From Pseudarthrobacter sp. C4D7 (lineage in GTDB: Bacteria > Actinomycetota > Actinomycetes > Actinomycetales > Micrococcaceae): 64,000 bases of DNA. The stretch spans positions 1 through 64,000 of the forward strand of contig NZ_JABFMW010000020.1 in the NCBI RefSeq assembly GCF_013359725.1, read 5' to 3'. Under the pieces are notes generated by a model, which ran no database searches, was not told the DNA's origin, and worked only from the letters and a program-made list of their open reading frames with translations. This document shows positions 44,593 to 53,927 of this stretch, in pieces. Made by a program: the position numbers and the translations under genes. Each line of letters starts with the position of its first letter. The first letter of the stretch is position 1.

Positions 44593-45897
44593 ATGCCTGA
44601 TGTCCTGCCCGAGGATGAAGTTGTCCGGATCTGCCAGGACCTCATCCGGATTGACACTTCCAACTACGGTGACGGATCGGGGCCGGGCGAGCGGGCGGCG
44701 GCAGAGTACGTTGCCGGGCTTATCGAGGAAGTAGGACTGGACGCCGAGATCTTCGAGTCAGCGCCCGGCCGCGCGAACGTTGTCACCCGCATGGCGGGGG
44801 AGGACCCCTCGGCCAGTGCGCTGGTGGTCCATGGCCACCTCGACGTCGTTCCAGCGCTCCGGGACCAGTGGTCCGTGGACCCCTTCGGCGCTGAACTGAA
44901 GGATGGCCTCATTTGGGGTCGCGGCGCCGTCGACATGAAGGACATGGACGCCATGATCCTTTCCGTGCTGAGGAATTTTGCCAGGGAGGGCAGGAAGCCC
45001 AAGCGGGACATCGTCTTTGCGTTCTTCGCGGACGAGGAGGCCGGCGGCGTCTACGGCGCCCGTTATGCCGTGGATAACAGGCCTGAGTTGTTCGAGGGAG
45101 CCACCGAAGCCATTTCCGAGGTGGGCGGCTTCTCGGCCACCATTGGCGGACAGCGGACCTACCTGCTGCAGACGGCGGAAAAAGGCATCTCCTGGCTCCG
45201 GCTCGTAGCGCACGGGCGCGCCGGCCACGGTTCACAGATCAACACCGACAATGCCGTGACACGCCTGGCGGCCGCCGTCACCCGGATCGGCGAATACAAA
45301 TGGCCCATCGAGCTCACGCCCACCACCCGCCAGTTCCTTGACGGCGTGACCGAACTCACCGGCGTGGAGTTCGACCCCGACAATCCCGACCTCCTGCTCA
45401 ACCAGCTGGGTACGGTGGCCCGGTTCGTGGGAGCCACCCTGCAGAACACCACCAACCCCACCCTGCTCAAGGGCGGCTACAAGCACAACGTCATCCCGGA
45501 GTCCGCCGAGGCCCTGGTGGACTGCCGCACACTTCCGGGCCAGGAACAGCAGGTCCTCGAAATTGTGCGCGACCTGGCTGGCAGCGGCGTGGATGTCAGC
45601 TACGTCCACAACGACGTCTCGCTGGAGGTCCCGTTTGCCGGCAACCTGGTGGACTCCATGATCGATGCGCTCCACAAGGAGGACCCCGGCGCCAAAGTTC
45701 TGCCGTACACGCTCTCCGGCGGCACGGACAACAAGTCGCTCAGCCGGCTCGGCATTACCGGCTACGGGTTTGCGCCCCTCATGCTGCCGGACGAGCTGGA
45801 CTTCACCGGGATGTTCCACGGTGTGGACGAACGCGTCCCGGCGGACTCCCTCAAGTTCGGCGCCCGGGTGCTGAACACCCTGCTCACCAACTACTGA
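44593..45897 (+). CDS. M20 family metallo-hydrolase
   Basis: The 434-residue protein has the M20 motifs H-G-H-L-D-V-V-P, G-R-G-A-V-D-M-K-D and D-E-E-A-G-G, which supply metal ligands and the catalytic Glu, plus the inserted dimerisation domain with G-R-A-G-H-G-S. Members hydrolyse peptides or N-acyl amino acids; the substrate is open. A -10-like TAGGCT lies at 44531-44536, and AAGGAG precedes the ATG. The acyl-CoA dehydrogenase gene follows after 12 nt. Confidence 0.92.
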   Translation: MPDVLPEDEVVRICQDLIRIDTSNYGDGSGPGERAAAEYVAGLIEEVGLDAEIFESAPGRANVVTRMAGEDPSASALVVHGHLDVVPALRDQWSVDPFGAELKDGLIWGRGAVDMKDMDAMILSVLRNFAREGRKPKRDIVFAFFADEEAGGVYGARYAVDNRPELFEGATEAISEVGGFSATIGGQRTYLLQTAEKGISWLRLVAHGRAGHGSQINTDNAVTRLAAAVTRIGEYKWPIELTPTTRQFLDGVTELTGVEFDPDNPDLLLNQLGTVARFVGATLQNTTNPTLLKGGYKHNVIPESAEALVDCRTLPGQEQQVLEIVRDLAGSGVDVSYVHNDVSLEVPFAGNLVDSMIDALHKEDPGAKVLPYTLSGGTDNKSLSRLGITGYGFAPLMLPDELDFTGMFHGVDERVPADSLKFGARVLNTLLTNY

Positions 45898-45909
45898 GAG
45901 GAGCCGGCC

Positions 45910-47070
45910 ATGAGCCCAGAGGAACTGTTGCCGGATGCGCTCCTGGAGCGCATCCGCAGCCGCGCCGCAGGATACGACCGGGACAACGCCTTCTTTCACG
46001 AGGACCTGGAGGACTTGGCAGCCGCGGGCTACCTGAAGCTTTTCGTACCAGCGGCCGACGGCGGCAAGGGCCTCGGGCTCGAAGCGGCGGCGCGGTGCCA
46101 GCGCAGGCTGGCAACGGCCGCCTCTGCCACTGCTTTGGCCGTCAACATGCACCTGGTCTGGACCGGCGTCGCGCACGTCCTGGCAGCCCGTGGAGACCAT
46201 TCTCTGGCCTTCGTCCTCAAGGAAGCCGCGCAAGGTGAGGTGTTCGCCTTCGGCAACTCGGAAGCCGGCAACGATTCGGTCCTTTTCGACTCCCGCACCA
46301 TGGCCGTGCCGCACCAGGATGGCGGCTATTCCTTCACCGGAACCAAAATCTTCACCAGCCTCTCGCCGGCCTGGACCCGCCTGGGCATCTTCGGCAAGGA
46401 CCCGGATGCGCGCGACGGTGCCGGGGAGTTGGTTCACGGGTTCATCACCCGGGAAACTCCCGGCTACCGGATCCTGGACGACTGGGACACCCTTGGCATG
46501 CGGGCCAGCCAGTCGGCCACCACCGTCCTGGAGGGCGCGACGGCCCCCGCCGACCGCATCTTCCGCAAGCTGCCGGTCGGCCCCAACGCCGACCCGTTGA
46601 TCTTTGCGATTTTTGCCTGCTTCGAAAGTCTCCTGGCCGCTGTCTACACAGGCCTCGGCGAGCGCGCCCTGTTCCTGGGGGTGGAGAACGTGAAGCGGCG
46701 AACGTCCTTCAAGAACGGTGGGCGCAGCTACGCGCAGGACCCCGACATCCGCTGGAAAGTCGCAGACGCCGCCATGGCCATGGACGTCCTGTACCCGCAG
46801 CTCACGTCCGTCACGGCCGACGTCGACGCCCTGGCAGACCACGGAGCCCAGTGGTTCCCCAAACTGGTGGGCCTGAAAGTCAACGCCACTGAGACCGCGC
46901 GCCGGGTGGTGGACCTGGCCATCCGGGTCAGCGGGGGATCAAGCTACTTCCGGGGCTCAGAACTCGAACGGCTTTACCGGGACGTGCTGGCCGGAATGTT
47001 CCACCCCTCCGACGACGAGTCAGCCCATAACACTGTTGCCAATGCGTGGCTGGGGCCGCTGGAGAACTAG
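45910..47070 (+). CDS. Acyl-CoA dehydrogenase family protein
   Basis: The 386-residue protein shows the family layout: helical N-domain, a middle domain with F-A-F-G-N-S-E-A-G-N-D-S and the G-T-K-I-F-T-S-L-S-P motif, and a C-domain with G-G-S-S-Y-F. The catalytic Glu of classical enzymes is not obvious, so it may belong to the branch of flavin monooxygenases or other acyl-CoA dehydrogenase-like proteins. AGAGGAG precedes the ATG. Confidence 0.88.
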   Translation: MSPEELLPDALLERIRSRAAGYDRDNAFFHEDLEDLAAAGYLKLFVPAADGGKGLGLEAAARCQRRLATAASATALAVNMHLVWTGVAHVLAARGDHSLAFVLKEAAQGEVFAFGNSEAGNDSVLFDSRTMAVPHQDGGYSFTGTKIFTSLSPAWTRLGIFGKDPDARDGAGELVHGFITRETPGYRILDDWDTLGMRASQSATTVLEGATAPADRIFRKLPVGPNADPLIFAIFACFESLLAAVYTGLGERALFLGVENVKRRTSFKNGGRSYAQDPDIRWKVADAAMAMDVLYPQLTSVTADVDALADHGAQWFPKLVGLKVNATETARRVVDLAIRVSGGSSYFRGSELERLYRDVLAGMFHPSDDESAHNTVANAWLGPLEN

Positions 47071-47114
47071 ACGGTCCGTTGGACCTGCTTACTCAAACGG
47101 TCCGTTGGACCTGC
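47071..47114. repeat. Tandem 18-bp direct repeat at a gene end
   Basis: ACGGTCCGTTGGACCTGC occurs at 47071-47088 and again at 47097-47114, 26 bp apart. The right copy encodes the last residues of the DUF5703 protein; the left copy lies between the convergent stops. Each copy holds the small palindrome GGTCC-GTT-GGACC. Confidence 0.85.
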
Positions 47115-47326
47115 ATCACTCGCCGGCGCAGCCAGAACCGCCTGCCGCCACCCACGTAAAGCTTGCTGCGTTCCAGCTCCCACTTGCCGTACTCGGAGTG
47201 TTCAACGAGCCGGCGCCGCGCCTCCGGCAGGGAATCATCAGGGCTCACGGTCAGTACGAGGTACTCGTATTGCCGCAAATAATCCCGTTCCCGCTGGACC
47301 GAGCTGGTGAGAAATTGTTCCTTCAT
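47093..47326 (-). CDS. DUF5703 family small protein
   Basis: The 77-residue protein shows the family pattern Y-E-Y-L-V-L-T, E-A-R-R-R-L-V-E-H-S-E-Y-G-K-W-E-L and R-R-F-W-L-R-R-R. It has no signal or membrane segment; the function is unknown. GGAGAG precedes the ATG. The start is 40 nt from that of a divergent acidic protein, and such pairing is seen in related genomes by recollection only. Confidence 0.82.
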   Translation of the reverse strand: MKEQFLTSSVQRERDYLRQYEYLVLTVSPDDSLPEARRRLVEHSEYGKWELERSKLYVGGGRRFWLRRRVMQVQRTV

Positions 47327-47366
47327 TTGCTCTCCATTTTCGTCCTTTTCCGGCTAACGTGAAGTC

Positions 47367-47630
47367 ATGAGCATCGATCCGCGTGTCGCGCTTTCGTCCC
47401 TGACCACCGCTTTGGAAGAACACCTTATAGCAGCATCCAACCGCCGCGGGGACGGTGATCCCTCCGTTGAGGCAGCGTTTTTCGCAGTTGCCGATGCTTT
47501 CGAAGTCTACGAGGACGCCCTCTACGAGGCGTACAACGAAGTGACACCCCTGCAGGTCTTTGATGATGAAGATGACGAGGACGAAGAAGCCGACGTGGAT
47601 GACGAGGACCTGGAGATCGTCGAGGAATAG
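47367..47630 (+). CDS. Small acidic conserved protein, unknown function
   Basis: The 87-residue protein has a helical N-terminal part (S-L-T-T-A-L-E-E-H-L ... V-A-D-A-F-E-V-Y-E-D-A-L-Y-E-A-Y) and a C-terminal tail made almost only of Asp and Glu. This resembles a conserved actinobacterial family without a role. The ATG lies 6 nt behind TAACGT (47355-47360), so it is probably leaderless. Confidence 0.8.
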   Translation: MSIDPRVALSSLTTALEEHLIAASNRRGDGDPSVEAAFFAVADAFEVYEDALYEAYNEVTPLQVFDDEDDEDEEADVDDEDLEIVEE

Positions 47631-47674
47631 CAGGGTGGCCTGAACCGCCCCAGCGGACGGTCCAGGGAAACCGC

Positions 47675-48610
47675 CTAGGACACCGCGGAAACATCCTCCA
47701 GAGCGCGTGCAATCTGCGGCGGCAGGGGCGCCAGTTGGGCGTCGAGGATTTCCTTCAACTGCACCGGCGTCCGGGCGCCCACCACCGCGGAGGCAACTCC
47801 GCGCTGTGACAGCAGCCAGGACAGCGAGACATCCTGCGGGGTCCGGCCCAGCCCGTTGGCAGCCATGCACACCGCATCCACGATCCGAGATGGCTTCTCC
47901 GCCAGGTACGGCTCCACGTACGCAGCTTCGCCCACCGACGCTCCCCGTGAACCGGTGGGGATGCTGCCCCTGTATTTCCCGGTGAGAACCCCGCGGCCCA
48001 GCGGAGCCCACGCCATCAGGCCAAGGCCCGCATCCTCAGCTGCCGGCATCAGCTCAACTTCTGCCGTCCGGTTAAGGAACGAGTACTCAGCCTGGACAGC
48101 CACCAGGGGGACAACGCTGGTGGCTGCAGCCTTTGACGTTTGCCAGCCCCTGTAGTTCGAGACTCCCGCGTACCTGGCCCTGCCGGTGCGGACGGCGAAC
48201 TCCAATGCGGCCAAGGTCTCATCGAGCGGAACATTTCCGTCCCAGGCTTCAGCGAACCACAGGTCCACGTAGTCGGTGCCGAGCCTGGCAAGGCTGGCGT
48301 CCAGTCCCGTGAGCATCGCATTGCGTGACGTGTCCACCGCGCGCCGGCCCTCCGGCGTCGTCATCCCGGCCTTTGTGGAGATGGAAATCTCCGTACGGGA
48401 CACCAGATCGCCCAGCAGTGACCCGAGGATTGCCTCCGAGCCGCCGCCCGCATACGACGCCGATGTGTCCACGTGCCGGCCGCCGGCGTCGAGAAACGTG
48501 CGCAGCAACTCCGAGGCGTCCTGCTCGTCAGTGTCGCCACCCCAGGAGCGGGTGCCAAGGGAAAGGGCTGAGACTCGCAATCCACTGTTGCCGACGTAAC
48601 GCTGCTGCAT
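47675..48610 (-). CDS. Aldo/keto reductase
   Basis: The 311-residue protein has a TIM-barrel AKR layout: the Asp of H-V-D-T-S-A-S-Y-A, the Lys in I-S-T-K-A-G and the late NADPH-binding segment S-A-V-V-G-A-R-T-P. It reduces carbonyl compounds with NADPH; the substrate is not evident. The ATG is 7 nt behind TAAGCT (48618-48623, minus strand), and the gene is divergent from uppP. Confidence 0.92.
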   Translation of the reverse strand: MQQRYVGNSGLRVSALSLGTRSWGGDTDEQDASELLRTFLDAGGRHVDTSASYAGGGSEAILGSLLGDLVSRTEISISTKAGMTTPEGRRAVDTSRNAMLTGLDASLARLGTDYVDLWFAEAWDGNVPLDETLAALEFAVRTGRARYAGVSNYRGWQTSKAAATSVVPLVAVQAEYSFLNRTAEVELMPAAEDAGLGLMAWAPLGRGVLTGKYRGSIPTGSRGASVGEAAYVEPYLAEKPSRIVDAVCMAANGLGRTPQDVSLSWLLSQRGVASAVVGARTPVQLKEILDAQLAPLPPQIARALEDVSAVS

Positions 48611-48661
48611 AGCAGCAAGCTTACGGGCAGGAGCCCCGCCGCCATGCCGTAGGGTCTTAGC

Positions 48662-49495
48662 GTGAACTGGTTTGAAGCGGCCCTGCTGGGCCTAGTGCAG
48701 GGACTGACCGAATTTCTACCGATTTCATCAAGCGCGCATCTGCGGATCGTGGGGGAGCTCCTCCCCAACGCAGAGGACCCCGGGGCAGCCTTCACGGCCA
48801 TCACCCAGCTTGGCACCGAGACTGCCGTCCTGATTTTCTTCTGGCGGGACATCGTCCGCATCGTCAAGGCATGGGCCGGTTCCCTTACCGGCCGGGTGTC
48901 CCGGCAGGACCCTGATGCCCGGATGGGCTGGCTGGTAATCCTCGGAAGCCTTCCCATCATCGTGCTGGGGCTGCTTTTCCAGGACCAGATCGAGTCGGTG
49001 CTCCGCAGCATGTGGATTGTGGCCACCATGCTGATCGTCTTCGGCCTCATCCTGGCGGTGGCTGACGCAATCGGCACCCAACAGCGGGACCTGACCCACC
49101 TGACCTATAAACACGGCATACTGTTCGGGCTGGCGCAGGCCCTGGCTCTCATTCCCGGCGTATCCCGCTCCGGCGGGACCATCACCGCGGGCCTGCTGAT
49201 GGGCTACACCCGTGAGGCGGCCGCACGCTATTCCTTCCTGCTGGCCATCCCCGCAGTTTTTGGCAGCGGCCTTTACCAGCTCTACAAGGTAGTGACCAAG
49301 GAGGGAATCTCGGGGCCGTTCGGACTCCCGGAAACCGCCCTTGCCACCGTGATCGCCCTGGTGGTGGGCTACGTCATTATCGGCTGGTTCCTGAAGTTCG
49401 TCTCGACACGCAGCTACCGGCTCTTTGTCTGGTACCGGATCTTCCTGGGTCTCGCCCTGTACCTCCTCCTCGGTTTCGGCGTCATCAGCGCCTAG
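48662..49495 (+). CDS. uppP: Undecaprenyl-diphosphate phosphatase UppP
   Basis: The 277-residue membrane protein has the UppP motifs [16 protein letters not shown] and L-I-P-G-V-S-R-S-G, with Glu, Ser, His and Arg active-site residues. It recycles the lipid carrier for cell wall synthesis at the outer face of the membrane. The GTG lies 6 nt behind TAGGGT (48650-48655), a leaderless arrangement. Confidence 0.96.
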   Translation: MNWFEAALLGLVQGLTEFLPISSSAHLRIVGELLPNAEDPGAAFTAITQLGTETAVLIFFWRDIVRIVKAWAGSLTGRVSRQDPDARMGWLVILGSLPIIVLGLLFQDQIESVLRSMWIVATMLIVFGLILAVADAIGTQQRDLTHLTYKHGILFGLAQALALIPGVSRSGGTITAGLLMGYTREAAARYSFLLAIPAVFGSGLYQLYKVVTKEGISGPFGLPETALATVIALVVGYVIIGWFLKFVSTRSYRLFVWYRIFLGLALYLLLGFGVISA

Positions 49496-49510
49496 GACTA
49501 GGCTTGGCAT

Positions 49511-50788
49511 GTGAAATCCTGGACTTCCCGCCCTGTACCTGCCCTGCCCGGAAACATGCCCGCCATCCGGTTGTTCGATACCGCGGCGGGCCGCGAAGTG
49601 GCGCTGGAGCCCGAGGCCAGGCCGTCCATGTACGTCTGCGGCATCACTCCCTACGACGCAACCCACATGGGGCATGCGGCCAGCTACGTGGCCTTTGACC
49701 TGCTGAACCGCGCCTGGCGCGACGCCGGCACCGACGTCTCGTACGTGCAGAACGTCACGGACGTGGACGATCCCCTGCTGGAACGCGCCACCGCCACCGG
49801 CGTGGACTGGCGCGACCTCGCCGCGGAGCAGGTGGAACTCTTCCAGACCGACATGGAGGCGCTGAATGTCCTGGCGCCGGACCACTACGTGGGCGCCGTC
49901 GAATCCATCAGCCTGATCGTTCCTGAAGTGGAACGCCTGGTCAGCATGGGGCTGGCGTACCGGGTGGCCGGCACGAACGGCGAACCTGACGGGGATGTCT
50001 ATTACGACGTCGAAGCGGCCGGCAAGCAGTCAACGGCTGCGGACGCCTGGTCGCTGGGAGCCGTTTCCCACCTTGGCGAAAGCGCCATGCTGGAACTCTT
50101 CGCCGAGCGCGGCGGCGATCCCGGTCGCGCAGGAAAGCGGCAGGCCTTGGACCCGCTGCTGTGGCGCGTGGCACGCGAGGGGGAGCCGAGCTGGCCCGGT
50201 GGAAGCCTGGGGCCCGGACGGCCCGGCTGGCATATCGAGTGCACCGTGATCGCACAGAAGTACCTTCCGGCGCCCTTCACCGTGCAGGGTGGTGGATCGG
50301 ACCTGATCTTTCCGCACCACGAAATGGGGGCCGGCCACGCGTACTCCCTGGCAGGCGTTCCGTTGGCCAAGCACTACGCCCACGCAGGCATGGTGGGCCT
50401 GGACGGAGAGAAAATGAGCAAATCCAAGGGCAACCTGGTGCTCGTTTCCAAGCTCCGCGCAGCCGGTGAAGATCCGGCGGCCATCCGGCTGGCCATCCTG
50501 GCCCACCACTACCGGTCCGACTGGTCCTGGACGGACGAAGGTTTTGCCGCCGCCAAGGCAGACCTCGCGGCATGGCGCACCGCCCTCAGCCACGCACCCG
50601 AGGGCTCGGCCCCGGCGCTGTTGACAGAGATGCGTGAAGCACTGGCAGCGGACCTGAATGCGCCTGCAGCGGTTGCGGCTGTATCGCGCTGGGCAAGGAC
50701 GGCGAACGACGGCGGTGCTGCCGCCAGCCCTGCTGACAGGGTCCTGGTCAAAGACGCGGTGGAGGCCCTCCTGGGCGTCCGGCTCTAG
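49511..50788 (+). CDS. mshC: Mycothiol ligase MshC
   Basis: The 425-residue protein is a class I aminoacyl-tRNA synthetase relative. It has [15 protein letters not shown] (HIGH-like with the zinc Cys), a [11 protein letters not shown] segment and K-M-S-K-S. It joins cysteine to glucosaminyl-inositol in mycothiol synthesis. It is shorter than CysS and lacks its anticodon domain. The GTG lies 6 nt behind TAGGCT (49499-49504), so it has its own promoter despite following uppP by 15 nt. Confidence 0.95.
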   Translation: MKSWTSRPVPALPGNMPAIRLFDTAAGREVALEPEARPSMYVCGITPYDATHMGHAASYVAFDLLNRAWRDAGTDVSYVQNVTDVDDPLLERATATGVDWRDLAAEQVELFQTDMEALNVLAPDHYVGAVESISLIVPEVERLVSMGLAYRVAGTNGEPDGDVYYDVEAAGKQSTAADAWSLGAVSHLGESAMLELFAERGGDPGRAGKRQALDPLLWRVAREGEPSWPGGSLGPGRPGWHIECTVIAQKYLPAPFTVQGGGSDLIFPHHEMGAGHAYSLAGVPLAKHYAHAGMVGLDGEKMSKSKGNLVLVSKLRAAGEDPAAIRLAILAHHYRSDWSWTDEGFAAAKADLAAWRTALSHAPEGSAPALLTEMREALAADLNAPAAVAAVSRWARTANDGGAAASPADRVLVKDAVEALLGVRL

Positions 50789-50811
50789 GTGGTTCCCACT
50801 TAACGAACACA

Positions 50812-50855
50812 CGCGAAGGGCCTGGCCGGAACTCATCCCGGCCAAGCCCTTCGCG
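50812..50855. terminator. Bidirectional terminator between mshC and PAC2 gene
   Basis: An 18-bp stem with one mismatch (50812-50829 with 50838-50855) and an 8-nt loop separates the convergent stops. Right after it CCCTTCGCGTTAA is repeated (50847-50859 and 50861-50873), a local duplication of the stem end. Confidence 0.85.
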
Positions 50856-50883
50856 TTAATCCCTTCGCGTTAAGCCCTCAGCC

Positions 50884-51789
50884 TCAGGGGCGGTCCTGGC
50901 CCCGCCGCTTCAGGTACCGCTCAAATTCGCGGGCGATGGACTCACCGCTGGCCTCGGGAAGGTCTGCTGTGTCCTTGGCCTCCTCCAGCTGCCGGACATA
51001 GGCGGCAATCTCCGGGTCCTCGGTAGCGAGCTCGTCAACACCCCGCTCCCATGCGTCTGCCTCCTCGGCCAGCTCGTGGGTATCCAGCGGGACCTGCAGC
51101 AGCTCCTCAATCCGGTGCAGGAGGGCGAGCTGGGCCTTGGGGGAGGGCGCCTGGGCCACATAATGAGGCACGGCAGCCCACAGGGAGACGGTGGGGATTC
51201 CCGCCAGGAGGGCCACCTCTGACAGGACGCCCACAATGCCAACGGGTCCTTCGTACTGGGATGCCTCCAGGTTCATGCGCTCCCGGAGCGGAGCGTCATC
51301 AGAGGACGTGCTCACCGGGATCGGCCGGCTGTGCGGAACATCCGCAAGCAACGCCCCCACCAGCACCACATAGTCAACGTTCAGCGCCTCGGCATGGACC
51401 AGCAGCTCGGCGGTGTAGGCCCGCCATTTATAGGACGGTTCAGTCCCCTGGACAAAAATGACATCGACATTCGAGTTGGGCGCACTGGCCTTATAGATGC
51501 GGGTGGACGGCCATTTGATTTTGCGCTCACCGGCAGCATTCCGGCGCACCGTTGGCCGCGTGAACTGGAAGTCGTAGTACTCGTCGGCATCGATGGATGC
51601 CACTTTCTTGCCGCCCCACAATTTATTCAGGTACCGCAGCGAATCGCTCGCCGCTTCTCCGGCGTCGTTCCAGCCTTCAAAAGCGGCAAGCATCACAGTG
51701 ACCCGCTGTCCGTCGGCCACTGGCTGCAGGAACCGTTCCCGCTCGGGTCCGGCACCCTGTTCGGCGGTGTCACCCTCGAAGCTATTCAT
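50884..51789 (-). CDS. PAC2 family protein
   Basis: The 301-residue protein is a PAC2-family member (F-E-G-W-N-D-A-G-E-A-A near residue 38; Y-V-V-L-V-G-A-L-L-A-D-V-P-H-S-R-P; a C-terminal helical tail). Eukaryotic PAC2 is a proteasome assembly chaperone; whether the bacterial proteins act on the 20S core is not known. It lies about 7 kb from the prcBA genes. The ATG is 6 nt behind TAGGGT (51796-51801, minus strand). Confidence 0.9.
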   Translation of the reverse strand: MNSFEGDTAEQGAGPERERFLQPVADGQRVTVMLAAFEGWNDAGEAASDSLRYLNKLWGGKKVASIDADEYYDFQFTRPTVRRNAAGERKIKWPSTRIYKASAPNSNVDVIFVQGTEPSYKWRAYTAELLVHAEALNVDYVVLVGALLADVPHSRPIPVSTSSDDAPLRERMNLEASQYEGPVGIVGVLSEVALLAGIPTVSLWAAVPHYVAQAPSPKAQLALLHRIEELLQVPLDTHELAEEADAWERGVDELATEDPEIAAYVRQLEEAKDTADLPEASGESIAREFERYLKRRGQDRP

Positions 51790-51940
51790 TTCTTCACCCT
51801 ACGTCCAAGGTGCTGGGCTGTGCAGGGAATGAAGCGCCGCAAATCCCCGGAAATGCCGTCCAGCCGGGCACCGGCCCGGCCATATTCGCCAAGGGCGTAG
51901 CCCACAGCCTCCGCCCAGCCATGCCCCGTAGACTGGCGTT

Positions 51941-52660
51941 ATGCCGAATCCTGCCGCCAGTTCCCCGCTCAAAGCCGTCCTCTGGGACATGGACGGCACC
52001 ATCGTGGACACGGAGCCGTACTGGATCGCGGCTGAGCACGCGTTGGTGGAGGCGCACGGGGGAACGTGGAGCCACGACCAGGCCATGCAGTTGGTGGGCC
52101 AGTCGCTGACATTTTCTGCGGGCCTCCTCCAGCAGGCCGGCGTCGAACTGGAAATCCGGGACATCATCGATACCCTGACCGACCAGGTCATCAACAGTGT
52201 CCGCCAGGAGGTGCCGTGGCGCCCAGGCGCCCGTGAACTCCTGGAGGAGCTGCACCTGGCCGGGGTCCGCTGCGCACTGGTCACCATGTCCGAAGGCCCG
52301 ATGGCCCGCGAGGTGGTGGCCAGCCTTCCGCGGCCATACTTCGAAGTGCTGGTCACGGGTGACACAGTGACCCAGGGAAAGCCGCATCCGGATGCGTACC
52401 TGACCGCCGTCGAACTCCTGCAGGAGAGCGACCCGGACCTGGGGATCCACCACTGCGTAGCGCTCGAGGACTCCGTACCGGGCGTCGCAGCGGCCGTGGC
52501 TTCCGGCGTCACCACCGTTGCCGTCCCTCACATCGTTCCGCTGCCTGAGCACCACAGCTACGAGCTCTGGGACACGCTTTCCGGGCGAAGCATCGGAGAG
52601 CTGGCAGCCCTGCTTCCGACGGCGGCCCCCGCCGGTTTCCCAGGTGGTCCACGTGGCTGA
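51941..52660 (+). CDS. HAD family phosphatase
   Basis: The 239-residue protein has D-M-D-G-T-I-V-D-T-E as nucleophile motif, the T-M-S segment as motif II and K-P-H-P-D-A-Y and E-D-S as motifs III and IV. The helical cap is of the beta-phosphoglucomutase-like type. The substrate is a small phosphorylated metabolite that cannot be specified. The ATG is 6 nt behind TAGACT (51929-51934). The protease gene starts 8 nt before its stop. Confidence 0.92.
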   Translation: MPNPAASSPLKAVLWDMDGTIVDTEPYWIAAEHALVEAHGGTWSHDQAMQLVGQSLTFSAGLLQQAGVELEIRDIIDTLTDQVINSVRQEVPWRPGARELLEELHLAGVRCALVTMSEGPMAREVVASLPRPYFEVLVTGDTVTQGKPHPDAYLTAVELLQESDPDLGIHHCVALEDSVPGVAAAVASGVTTVAVPHIVPLPEHHSYELWDTLSGRSIGELAALLPTAAPAGFPGGPRG

Positions 52661-53831
52661 ACCAGCCGCCGCCCAGGGCAACACGGCACGCCGGGAAGGC
52701 ATCCCGCTGGGGCGCATCGCCGGCGTCCCCGTAGTGCTCGCCTACTCGTGGTTCATCATCGCGGCGTTCACGGTGATCGTCTACGGGCCGGTATTGGCCA
52801 CAAACAACCCGAGGCTGGGCATCAGCGCCTACTTCGTGGCGTTCGCCTACGCCGTTCTGCTCCTCATCTCGGTCCTCGTCCACGAACTCGCCCACGCGTT
52901 GACGGCCAGGATCTACGGTTGGCCCACCCAGAAGATCGTCCTCAACCTGTGGGGCGGCCACACCCAGTTTGAGAACTTCACGGCCTCGCCAGGCCGGTCT
53001 GTGCTCGTTGCGTTGGCCGGACCCGCTGCCAACTTCGTCCTGGCCGGCGGCGCCTGGCTGCTCCTGGGAAACAACAGCCTGGGGAGCGTTGCCGAAATCC
53101 TGACCAACATCTTCATGTGGGCGAACTTCCTGATCGGCGTCTTCAACGTCCTGCCGGGCCTGCCGCTGGACGGCGGACGGCTGGTTGAATCAATTGTCTG
53201 GAAAGCCACCGGCAGCCAGGCGAAAGGAACCGTCGCGGCGGGATGGGGCGGGCGGATCATCGTCCTCGCCATTGCCTACTGGTTCCTCCTGCGGCCCTTC
53301 CTCGCCGGTGACCAGCCGGATTTCAGCCTCCTCATGATCACCATCCTGGTGGGTGGTTTCCTGTGGATGGGAGCCTCGGCCTCCATCCAGCAGGGCACAC
53401 TCCGGGGCCGGCTTCCACTCGTCAGCGCCGCAGCACTGGCCACGCCGGCGGCCGGGGTCCCTTCCACCGGCACGGTCGGGGACGCGCTCCGCCTCGGCGC
53501 GGCGGGCACAAAGTCAGTGGTGGTTTGCGGCCCGGACGGCCGGCCGCAGGGCGTGGTCGACCCCCGGGCCCTGGCCTCCGTACCAGGTGCTTCCGCAGAC
53601 ACCACACCCGTTACCGCCATCTCATTCCCGCTGGCCTCCGGAGCCTATGTTCCGGAGTGGTCCAAAGGACAGGAGTTGCTCCAGTTCCTGTCCCAGGTGG
53701 AGGGGCGGCACTACGCGGTGGTTGACCACAACGGAACAGTCACCGGCCTGTTGACCCAGGAGGCCGTCCTCTCAGCCATCACCGGCAAGCGCCAGCGCAA
53801 CGATAGGCGCCCGCAGGGCCAGAACCGGTAG
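52653..53831 (+). CDS. Site-2 protease family protein with C-terminal CBS-like region
   Basis: The 392-residue protein has the zinc motif H-E-L-A-H at residues 77-81 in a membrane helix and the second metal site N-V-L-P-G-L-P-L-D-G-G. About six helices are followed by a soluble part resembling a CBS pair. Such intramembrane proteases cut anti-sigma factors or other membrane proteins. The GTG start at 52653 overlaps the HAD gene by 8 nt and has AGGTGG upstream; the frame open to 52518 is not used. Confidence 0.9.
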   Translation: MAEPAAAQGNTARREGIPLGRIAGVPVVLAYSWFIIAAFTVIVYGPVLATNNPRLGISAYFVAFAYAVLLLISVLVHELAHALTARIYGWPTQKIVLNLWGGHTQFENFTASPGRSVLVALAGPAANFVLAGGAWLLLGNNSLGSVAEILTNIFMWANFLIGVFNVLPGLPLDGGRLVESIVWKATGSQAKGTVAAGWGGRIIVLAIAYWFLLRPFLAGDQPDFSLLMITILVGGFLWMGASASIQQGTLRGRLPLVSAAALATPAAGVPSTGTVGDALRLGAAGTKSVVVCGPDGRPQGVVDPRALASVPGASADTTPVTAISFPLASGAYVPEWSKGQELLQFLSQVEGRHYAVVDHNGTVTGLLTQEAVLSAITGKRQRNDRRPQGQNR

Positions 53832-53927
53832 AGTTACCTGCCGGTCGTGCATTGCCGCGGAAGCCACTGTGTCCCCGGGGGCCAGAAGGCCGCGGCGCAA
53901 CAGGTATTACAGGAGTAAGGAAGAATC

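Noticed and set aside
45232..46842. Minus-strand frame of 536 codons
   Set aside because: It lies antisense to the M20 and acyl-CoA dehydrogenase genes and has no protein-like motifs.
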